Shown here one piece after another: positions 25,779-32,485 of a stretch of DNA of 64,000 nt. Both the position numbers and the translations under genes were made by a program. The notes beneath the pieces are model-generated. The model worked only from the letters and a program-made list of their open reading frames with translations, did not search any database and was not told where the DNA came from. Positions within the stretch are counted from its first letter, which is position 1; the number at the start of each line of letters is the position of its first letter. The stretch spans positions 1 through 64,000 of the forward strand of contig DATKPE010000004.1 in assembly GCA_035524335.1 (NCBI GenBank), in the 5' to 3' direction. This stretch comes from DATKPE01 sp035524335. Lineage in GTDB: Bacteria; Bacteroidota; Ignavibacteria; UBA10030; SZUA-254.

Positions 25779-27764
25779 ATGACATCCCAGGGCGATCAGA
25801 CACATTTCAGGTTTGCAGCCGTCACCTCGGCTCTCCTTTTCCTGCTCACCATCCTCGGCTATGTTTTCCCCGGCGGGCTTCTTTGGGGAATCTCCTTCAC
25901 GGCGTTTCTTCCCCCTTCCGTCCTTGCGGGCGTCGCCGGATGCATCCTGCTGACCATCATCGTCTTCTCCCGCCGGAGGGATCAGACATTTCTCACCGGC
26001 GTGTATGCGTATCTCGATTCCCGGCCGATGTTCCTGCTCGCCGTTTCCCTGCTTCTCTTCGTCGCCCTTGCGGTCATCCTCCGCGTCCGCGCCTCCGTTC
26101 TGGGCGACAGTTACACATTGATCTATAATTTTCTCGACTATCAGAACGGCGTCTCGATCCTCGCTCCCTGGCACGAACCGCTCTCCATCTACGTTCTCTA
26201 CTACCTCGTTCACTGGCTCGGCCCTCTGCAGTTTCCCGAAATCTACACTTCCTTCGCGATCGTCGAGATTCTGTTCGGATGTGCGTTCATTATCGTCGCC
26301 TGGCGGACCGTGACCGAGCTCTTTACGCGTCCCGAGGAACGGATCCCCACCTTCGTGCTTCTGCTTTCCCTTCCCTATATGGAATTTTTCATGGGGTATA
26401 TCGAGATCTATTCGGTCTCGACGCTCCTGCTCGGGCTCTATATTCTCTTTTCTATCAGGGTTCTTCAGCGGAAGTCTTCCTTCGCCCTCCTTCCGGTTCT
26501 CTACCTCCTGATGACCATGAGCCATTACATCAACGGACTCTTCTGCTTCGCCCTCCTCTACAGCCTCTGGCTGGAATACAGGGAACGGCGGTTCAGAAGC
26601 ATTCTGCTCGGCGCCGCGATCGCCGCTGTCGCCGGACTCGCGATGCTCTTCATGGCCCGGTTCGACATGCGGCATTTGATCGACATCAGTCCCATCAGCC
26701 ACTTCCTTTCCTTCACCGGGAACATAACGCCGATCAACGCCTACTCCCAGGCGTATACGATCATTTCGTTCTACCATGCGGTCGATATCGCGAATTACCT
26801 CGTCTTTGTCTCCCCCTTTGCGGTGGCATATTTCATCTATATCGGGTTGAACGGACGGGGCCGGGTATCCCTGTCCGATCACACCGCCCTCTGGCTCATC
26901 GCCGCCGCCGTGCCGCTGGTCCTCTTCATGGGCGTTGCGAAACTGGAACAGGGTTTCGGGAGCGACTGGGATGTCTTCGCGGCGCATTTTTATCTTCTGA
27001 ATCTGCTGTTTGCCTGCCTGTTTCACCGCCGGGCGCAGGGCCGTGGACAAACCGCGTTTCTCATGGTCGTTCTGGTAAGCCTGTTGTTCTCCGCCCCCTG
27101 GTTTCTTCTCAACGCAACCCGGGATCCGAGCATCCGGCGGTTTCAATCACTCTGGGACCAGCGGATCCTTTCGCATCTCGGTCATTACACGCATACCCAG
27201 CGGTTGACACGATTCTACGCCGCCGAGGGGGAACCCGGGAAAAACATCGCCGTCTGGGAACATTACCGGCACCTGTTTCCGGGCGATCCGAGGGGATACG
27301 AGAATCAGATTGCGGTGCAGATTGCCTACGAACCCGATTCGCTGGCGGCCCGGGACAGCGTCTACGCCGCCTGGCTCGCGGTGGACGGTGAGAACAGAAA
27401 GCTGAGGCAGGAATACAGCGGCTTCTGTGTCACGGAGGGAAACAGCGCTCTGGCGCGCGGCGATACGGCGGCGGCACTGCTGTGTTACCGGAAGGCGGTG
27501 GGAATCGACCCGGGCCAATCGCGCGCCTGCAACAACTACGGGAGCGTGCTGGCGCAGGCAGGGGACATCGGCGGGGCCATTCCGTGGTTCGAGCGCGCAA
27601 TCGCGGCCGATTCGCTCTACGGTGAGGCGATCTATAACCTCGGCGTTGCCTTATCTTCGATCGGGGAGCGCGGGCGCTCCCTCCCGCTGATCAACCGGGC
27701 CGCCGGGCTGGGAAATTCCGCCGCGAAGGAATATCTGAACTCCCTCCGGAACTCCGGCCGCTAG
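25779..27764 (+). CDS. GT-C-like polytopic membrane protein with C-terminal TPRs (paralogue 2)
   Basis: The 661-aa sister of the preceding gene has the same layout: about ten membrane helices, then TPRs from about residue 480 (SRACNNYGSVLAQAGDIGGA, YGEAIYNLGVALSSIGERG). Shared marks are VLGDSYTLIYNF with Asp110 in the first loop, FFMGYIEIYSVSTLLLGLY and GFGSDWDVFAAHFYLL. Tandem duplication with divergence is likely. The frame is open upstream to 25725, but those 18 codons cover the promoter, so the ATG at 25779 is taken. Confidence 0.75.
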   Translation: MTSQGDQTHFRFAAVTSALLFLLTILGYVFPGGLLWGISFTAFLPPSVLAGVAGCILLTIIVFSRRRDQTFLTGVYAYLDSRPMFLLAVSLLLFVALAVILRVRASVLGDSYTLIYNFLDYQNGVSILAPWHEPLSIYVLYYLVHWLGPLQFPEIYTSFAIVEILFGCAFIIVAWRTVTELFTRPEERIPTFVLLLSLPYMEFFMGYIEIYSVSTLLLGLYILFSIRVLQRKSSFALLPVLYLLMTMSHYINGLFCFALLYSLWLEYRERRFRSILLGAAIAAVAGLAMLFMARFDMRHLIDISPISHFLSFTGNITPINAYSQAYTIISFYHAVDIANYLVFVSPFAVAYFIYIGLNGRGRVSLSDHTALWLIAAAVPLVLFMGVAKLEQGFGSDWDVFAAHFYLLNLLFACLFHRRAQGRGQTAFLMVVLVSLLFSAPWFLLNATRDPSIRRFQSLWDQRILSHLGHYTHTQRLTRFYAAEGEPGKNIAVWEHYRHLFPGDPRGYENQIAVQIAYEPDSLAARDSVYAAWLAVDGENRKLRQEYSGFCVTEGNSALARGDTAAALLCYRKAVGIDPGQSRACNNYGSVLAQAGDIGGAIPWFERAIAADSLYGEAIYNLGVALSSIGERGRSLPLINRAAGLGNSAAKEYLNSLRNSGR

Positions 27765-27777
27765 CGGCGATTTTTGG

Positions 27778-27806
27778 TTGCGATTCGGCCGGAATTCTTC
27801 TATATT
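27778..27806 (+). promoter_or_regulatory. Promoter of deoxynucleoside kinase, near-leaderless
   Basis: TTGCGA, 17-nt spacer, TATATT. The ATG at 27815 is only 8 nt past the hexamer, implying a leader of about 2 nt. Confidence 0.6.
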
Positions 27807-27814
27807 GGACGGTC

Positions 27815-28468
27815 ATGACCGAGAAAATCTTTGTCGCGGTAGCAGGAAACATCGGATCCGGAAAATCTTCCCTCACCCGTCTTCTCAGCAGTCACTACGG
27901 CTGGACCTCATTTTTTGAATCCGTCGAGGACAATCCCTATCTTGCCGATTTTTACGGGGACATGAACCGGTGGTCGTTCAATCTACAGGTCTACTTCCTC
28001 TCGAAACGTTTCAACGATCACAAAAAGATCGTGGAGGGCGCCGTCAGCGTGATTCAGGACAGATCGATCTATGAAGATGCGGAAATCTTCGCCCGCAACC
28101 TCCACCAGATCGGGAAGATGGACAAACGGGATTATGCGAATTACGTGGAACTGTATCGGGTGATGACCGGCTACCTCAGGCCTCCCGACCTGCTGATCTA
28201 TCTCGATGCGCGCATCGAAACCCTCCTGAAACAGATCGCCCGCCGGGGAAGGGAGTACGAACAGAGTATCCCCCAAAGCTATCTCGAACAGCTCCGGGAT
28301 CACTATCAGGAATGGATCAGAGGATACCGGCTCGGACCTCTGCTGGTGGTGCCTTCGGACGAGGTCGATTTCGTCCATGAACGGGGCGACTTCAACCGGA
28401 TGCTCCTGCTGATCCAGGCGAAACTGATGGACCTCGGATACGCGGCCGTACCGGCCGCCGGACGCTGA
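27815..28468 (+). CDS. Deoxynucleoside kinase (dGK/dAK-like)
   Basis: Phosphorylates deoxynucleosides for salvage. The 217-aa product has P-loop GNIGSGKSS (residues 11-19), FFESVEDNPYLADFY, the substrate-site QDRSIYEDAEIFA (ERS/DRS motif) and a LID with ARRGREYEQSI. Such kinases are typical of Bacteroidota and Firmicutes. Base preference (dA, dG or dC) cannot be called. It has its own promoter and ends against a hairpin shared with the convergent protease gene. Confidence 0.9.
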   Translation: MTEKIFVAVAGNIGSGKSSLTRLLSSHYGWTSFFESVEDNPYLADFYGDMNRWSFNLQVYFLSKRFNDHKKIVEGAVSVIQDRSIYEDAEIFARNLHQIGKMDKRDYANYVELYRVMTGYLRPPDLLIYLDARIETLLKQIARRGREYEQSIPQSYLEQLRDHYQEWIRGYRLGPLLVVPSDEVDFVHERGDFNRMLLLIQAKLMDLGYAAVPAAGR

Positions 28469-28472
28469 CCGG

Positions 28473-28498
28473 CTGACCGCCGGGCCGGGCGCGGTCAG
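28473..28498. terminator. Hairpin between convergent genes
   Basis: Stem CTGACCGC / GCGGTCAG, 10-nt loop, placed symmetrically between the kinase stop (28468) and the protease stop (28495, inside the stem). It has no T-tract on either strand, so it is a weak bidirectional candidate. Confidence 0.4.
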
Positions 28499-30162
28499 TT
28501 CGCGTGCAGTCTGCGCCTGTACTCTTTGCTGTTCAGAAGGAGCCCCTTTGCGGCAAGCAGCTGCGTGTCGTGTTCGAATGAGGCTTCAATTCTTCCCTCC
28601 TCCCCTTTATATCTTCCCGAAAGTTCGATTCTGAGAGCCCGCAGAAGTTCGGAGCCGTGAAGATGGAAATCGTCGCCCTTCAGGGTCTCGAGCATTTTCC
28701 CGACGTTGTCCAGGTCCGCGAGGATCGCCTCGCTGTTTTTCGATGAGGCGACGGCATCCCTGAGATCCTTGAGCTTCCCTTCGGATTCCGACTGGTAGGC
28801 AAAATGCTGGCCGTCGAGAAATGCGCGGAACCGCAGAAGGAGCGTGTCGTCGCTCCAGGAGGGAAGAGCGGGGAACTCGTGGGCGGTCTTGCCGGCAAAC
28901 CGGAGGAAAAGCGACTTTCTGAGGAGCTCGGCGTAGATCGTGCTGTGCAGCTGTTCGCCGATCACCGAGTCGGGCTGGATACCGCCAAGCTCGAGAACTT
29001 TTCTCCCTCCGGCCGTTTTAAATGTACGCCGGAGACTGTCGGGCGTTGCGACGAAGACGCCGTTCCCGTTCCGGTGCTGATAATCAATTTCCTGGATGCA
29101 TCGGCCGCTCGGGGTATAATACTTTGCGGTGGTGATTTTCAGCTGAGTGTTGTAGCCGAGCGGGGTGATCGTCTGGACGAGCCCCTTGCCGAATGTCCGT
29201 GTTCCGAGGATAACGCCCCGGTCGAGATCCTGGATCGCGCCGGCGACGATTTCGCTGGCGCTGGCACTGTTGCGGTTGACAAGGACGACGAGGGGGACAT
29301 CGGGGATGAGCGGTTCTTCCGTGACAAAAAACTGTTTGTCGTTTTCCGACCTCCGGCCGCGGGTAGTGACGACGAGACTCCCTTTCGGGGCGAATTTTTC
29401 GACCACATCGACGGCAACGTCGAGCAGTCCGCCCGGATTATCGCGGAGATCGAGGACGAACCCTTTGAGTTCGCCCTTCAGTCTCATGTTTTTGATGGCG
29501 AGCCGGAGTTCATCGCCGGCGCCTCGCGAGAACCTGTCGATCCTGGCATAACCGATGCCGCTGTCGAGATAGCCGGCATACGATATATTGTGGAGCTGAA
29601 TTTCCTCGCGCACGAGGACAAAATCGAGCGGCTTCGGTTCCCCGTCCCGTTCGATCTTCAGGCGGACCTCGGATCCCGGTTCGCCGCGGGTGAGGGCGCG
29701 GACGTTGTCCGGTTTCAGTCCGTCCAGGGCACTGCCGTCGATGCTCAGGATACGGTCTCCGGGCTGGATCCCCTGGCGCTGGGCGGAATATCCTTCCATC
29801 ACCGTGAGAATGGTGATTTTGCCGTCGCGGAGGCCGATCGTAACGCCGACGCCGCCGTATTTTCCCGAAGTGATGAGTTCGACCTCATCCCCCTCTGTTT
29901 CGTTGATGAAATTGGTATACGGATCGAGCGTCCCGAGGAGGCCGTCGATGCCGGACTCCATGAATTTCTGCGGGTCGATATTCTCCACATAGTTCATCGT
30001 CACTTCGCGGTAGACCCTGCCGAAGATGTCGATGCTCTTGTTGATTTTCAGGAAATAATCGGAATCGTTATCCCGGAAACCGTACAGAACGAGCGTTCCT
30101 GCGGCCAGCAGGAGAACGGCGACGGCAACGAAGGCTGTTTTTCTGCCCATCATCCTCTTCAT
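28495..30162 (-). CDS. C-terminal processing peptidase, S41 family (CtpA-like)
   Basis: The 555-aa protease is exported or anchored by an N-terminal hydrophobic helix (residues 9-28). A PDZ domain spans about 95-180 (GGVGVTIGLRDGK, GIQPGDRILSIDG) and the S41 core about 195-380: DLRDNPGGLL, catalytic Ser301 in RNSASASEIVAG and Lys326 in RTFGKGLVQ, 25 residues apart as in Prc. About 150 extra C-terminal residues are helical and fit the bacteroidal long form. Its ATG overlaps the tmk stop (ATGA), and tmk lies upstream in the same transcript. Confidence 0.92.
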   Translation of the reverse strand: MKRMMGRKTAFVAVAVLLLAAGTLVLYGFRDNDSDYFLKINKSIDIFGRVYREVTMNYVENIDPQKFMESGIDGLLGTLDPYTNFINETEGDEVELITSGKYGGVGVTIGLRDGKITILTVMEGYSAQRQGIQPGDRILSIDGSALDGLKPDNVRALTRGEPGSEVRLKIERDGEPKPLDFVLVREEIQLHNISYAGYLDSGIGYARIDRFSRGAGDELRLAIKNMRLKGELKGFVLDLRDNPGGLLDVAVDVVEKFAPKGSLVVTTRGRRSENDKQFFVTEEPLIPDVPLVVLVNRNSASASEIVAGAIQDLDRGVILGTRTFGKGLVQTITPLGYNTQLKITTAKYYTPSGRCIQEIDYQHRNGNGVFVATPDSLRRTFKTAGGRKVLELGGIQPDSVIGEQLHSTIYAELLRKSLFLRFAGKTAHEFPALPSWSDDTLLLRFRAFLDGQHFAYQSESEGKLKDLRDAVASSKNSEAILADLDNVGKMLETLKGDDFHLHGSELLRALRIELSGRYKGEEGRIEASFEHDTQLLAAKGLLLNSKEYRRRLHAN

Positions 30163-30794
30163 GCATTCCTCATGGATAAATTCTGGTGACGTTGACAGGT
30201 GAGATGCCAGACGGCCTGGCGCAGTTCATCGACGGGGAGCATCCCGTCGAGGAGAACGCACCGGTCGGGCTCTTCGGCTGCGATCGCCCGGTAACCGTCG
30301 AGAACCCGCTGATAGAATTCCGGTCCGGAAGATTCCATTCTGTCGGCTGTCTCACCGGACAGGCTTTTCCGGCGCACGATTTCCGCGACGGAGATCTGGA
30401 CGATGAACGTCAGATCCGGGGCTCTGCCGTCCGAGGCGAGGGCATTGATCAGACGGATCTGGTCAAGGCCGAGGCCGCGTCCATACCCCTGATAGGCGGT
30501 GGTGGAATCGTAAAAGCGGTCGCAGACGACGGTCACACCGTTCATCAGAGCGGGCCGGATGACCTCCCTGACGAGCTGGGCGCGCGCGGCGGAGAAGAGC
30601 AGAAGCTCGGAAAGCTGGGTGAGATTCAGGTGGGACCGGTCGAGGAGGATGGAGCGGATCTTCTCGGAAACATCCGTTCCGCCCGGTTCCCGCAACAGAA
30701 GGACTTTTTCTTCCTCACGACGGAGCCGATCCACCAGAAGTTTCGCCTGAGTGGATTTGCCGGAGGCATCGACACCTTCGAACGTGATGAACAT
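30159..30794 (-). CDS. tmk: Thymidylate kinase
   Basis: dTMP to dTDP. The 211-aa product has P-loop FEGVDASGKSTQ, the DR motif LREPGGTDVSEKIR, and CDRFYDSTTAYQGYGRGL. The LID shows RRKSLSGETADRMES without the multiple Arg of the E. coli type, and the P-loop has Ala rather than Arg after Asp. An AAGGAG lies 16 nt upstream of the ATG, farther than usual. Confidence 0.94.
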   Translation of the reverse strand: MFITFEGVDASGKSTQAKLLVDRLRREEEKVLLLREPGGTDVSEKIRSILLDRSHLNLTQLSELLLFSAARAQLVREVIRPALMNGVTVVCDRFYDSTTAYQGYGRGLGLDQIRLINALASDGRAPDLTFIVQISVAEIVRRKSLSGETADRMESSGPEFYQRVLDGYRAIAAEEPDRCVLLDGMLPVDELRQAVWHLTCQRHQNLSMRNA

Positions 30795-30822
30795 CGCAGT
30801 TGATGATTTTCTCCTTCAGATA

Positions 30823-30851
30823 AACATAGTTAAAATCCGCTAATTATCCAA
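30823..30851 (-). promoter_or_regulatory. Promoter of tmk
   Basis: TTGGAT, 17-nt spacer, TATGTT on the minus strand. Its -35 lies 8 nt from the divergent -35 of the sigma-factor promoter at 30860. Confidence 0.55.
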
Positions 30852-30859
30852 TTCGCTGT

Positions 30860-30888
30860 TTGCCTCTCGGACAAAATTTCGCTACTTT
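30860..30888 (+). promoter_or_regulatory. Promoter of the ECF sigma gene
   Basis: TTGCCT, 17-nt spacer, TACTTT. It diverges from the tmk promoter. It resembles the housekeeping pattern of this window rather than an ECF-type promoter with AAC in the -35. Confidence 0.5.
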
Positions 30889-30915
30889 ACCGGATCTTTT
30901 CCACCTCACAACGTA

Positions 30916-31563
30916 ATGCGACAGAAAAAATCGCACCGGCGCCCCCCGCACCCCCCGCGGCCTGCCGAGGGAACGGCCAGGTCGGAATCGCGAAAGGAAG
31001 ATTCCGTTCTGATCCACGAGGCGCTCCGCGGGAATCAGGCCGCCTACAAACAGCTTCTGAAAAAATACCACGATGCGATTTTCAACGTCATTTTCCGGAT
31101 CGTGCATGACCGCGACCAGGTCGAAGATCTGACCCAGGAGGTCTTCGTCAAGGCGTTCGGTTCGCTGAAGAATTTCAACGAAGAATACGCTTTTTCGACC
31201 TGGCTCTACAAGATCGCGACCAACAGCAGTATCGATTACATCCGCAAACGGAAGCTGGAAACCTTTTCCATCGACAAGCCCATTGCAATGGAGGAGAGCG
31301 ACTACCGGTATGAGCTCCCCGATACCACCTACCAGCCCGATAAAACCATCATTCAGAAACAGCGCAATCTGCTGATCGACGAGGCGATCAACCAGCTCCC
31401 CGAAAAGTACCGTCGGGTCATCATTCTGCGCCATACGGAAGAACGCGATTACGCTGAAATCGCGAAAATACTGAAATTGCCGATTGGGACTGTAAAAGCA
31501 CATATTTTCAGAGCACGGGAACTCCTGAACCGGTACCTCCGCAACCGCATCAGCCATTACTGA
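30916..31563 (+). CDS. ECF-type RNA polymerase sigma factor
   Basis: The 215-aa product has sigma-2 at about residues 48-115 (YHDAIFNVIFRIV, VEDLTQEVFVKAFGSL, FSTWLYKIATNSSIDYIRKRK) and sigma-4 at about 150-210 (LPEKYRRVIILRHTEERDYAEIAKIL, then GTVKAHIFRARELL). The first 30 residues are basic and proline-rich. No anti-sigma gene of the usual zinc-finger kind follows; the next gene is a membrane-anchored toast-rack protein that could take that role. No Shine-Dalgarno is visible, so the start could be downstream. Confidence 0.9.
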   Translation: MRQKKSHRRPPHPPRPAEGTARSESRKEDSVLIHEALRGNQAAYKQLLKKYHDAIFNVIFRIVHDRDQVEDLTQEVFVKAFGSLKNFNEEYAFSTWLYKIATNSSIDYIRKRKLETFSIDKPIAMEESDYRYELPDTTYQPDKTIIQKQRNLLIDEAINQLPEKYRRVIILRHTEERDYAEIAKILKLPIGTVKAHIFRARELLNRYLRNRISHY

Positions 31564-31601
31564 AACCTCCCCCGGATCCTCACGTATATACAACGTAGAG
31601 T

Positions 31602-32483
31602 ATGCGGACACTCACGAACTATACGATCGGCTGCCTGCTCCTGGCCCTGGTCCTCTCGTTCGGAGGCTTCCGGTTCGCCTCCACACGATCCTACCACAGG
31701 GAAATTCCCTATTCAGGCGAACACGCCCTGAAGGTCACCCTCAGCGCGGGGTTCGGCGATCTTTCGGTCTCCCGCGGCAAGCCGGACGCCCTCCTGGTGG
31801 CCGACATCAATACGGAGAAGGACGCCGACATCGGAAACGTCATCGACTATGTCCACCACGGGGACATCGGATATCTCACCGTCAACACCAGCTCCGACGG
31901 ATCCTCCAAAAAACATTCGATCGAGTTCACCGGATTCAATTCGAACAACCTCGATCTGAAATTCACCGAAATGATTCCGATCTCGTTTGAATTCGGCCTC
32001 GGCCTCGGAAAGGGCGACCTGGATCTCACGGGACTGAACGTCAAGGATCTGAAAATCTCGGCCGGTGCAAGCTCGGTGCGCCTCGCGTTCGATAAACCGA
32101 ACAAGGGAACCATCGAGGATCTCACGATTGAATCGGGGCTCAGCAAATTTGAAGGCGAAAACCTCTGCAACGCGAATTTCAACAGACTGAAGTTTGAAGG
32201 CGGGGTCGGAAGCTATTCCCTCGATTTCGGCGGCACTCTCAACAAGGAGGTCGACGCGAACATCGAGGTCGGTTTCGGCTCCCTCGTCGTCACCGTCCCG
32301 GCGAATATCGGCGTAAAAGTCCTCCCGGAAAAAAACTGGATGTCACACATCGACATGGACCGCGACCTGAGCGAGCAGGAATCGGACACCTACTACAGCC
32401 CGAACTACCGCTCCGCCCAGGGGAAAATCAACATGCACATCGAGGTCGGACTCGGAAGCGTCAAGATCCGGCACAGCAACTGA
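31602..32483 (+). CDS. Toast-rack (DUF2154/DUF4097/LiaF-like) cell-envelope protein
   Basis: The 293-aa product has one N-terminal hydrophobic segment (residues 7-26), then a right-handed beta-ladder. Repeating short strands such as LTVNTSSDG, FEFGLGLGKGDLDLTG, LKISAGASSVRLAF and IEVGFGSLVVTVP are typical of the toast-rack domain of LiaF-like and DUF4097 proteins. It lies 38 nt after the ECF sigma gene. Homologous domains sit in envelope-stress systems, so it may sense or anchor the response; this is inference. Confidence 0.7.
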   Translation: MRTLTNYTIGCLLLALVLSFGGFRFASTRSYHREIPYSGEHALKVTLSAGFGDLSVSRGKPDALLVADINTEKDADIGNVIDYVHHGDIGYLTVNTSSDGSSKKHSIEFTGFNSNNLDLKFTEMIPISFEFGLGLGKGDLDLTGLNVKDLKISAGASSVRLAFDKPNKGTIEDLTIESGLSKFEGENLCNANFNRLKFEGGVGSYSLDFGGTLNKEVDANIEVGFGSLVVTVPANIGVKVLPEKNWMSHIDMDRDLSEQESDTYYSPNYRSAQGKINMHIEVGLGSVKIRHSN

Positions 32484-32485
32484 AC

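Noticed and set aside
24522..27146. An 874-codon open frame on the minus strand
   Set aside because: It is antisense to the two GT-C/TPR genes, rich in Arg, Glu and Gly without any fold pattern, and reflects GC-rich codon use of the plus-strand genes.
28804..30189. A 461-codon open frame on the plus strand
   Set aside because: Antisense to the S41 protease gene, whose motifs and 4-nt coupling to tmk are unambiguous.
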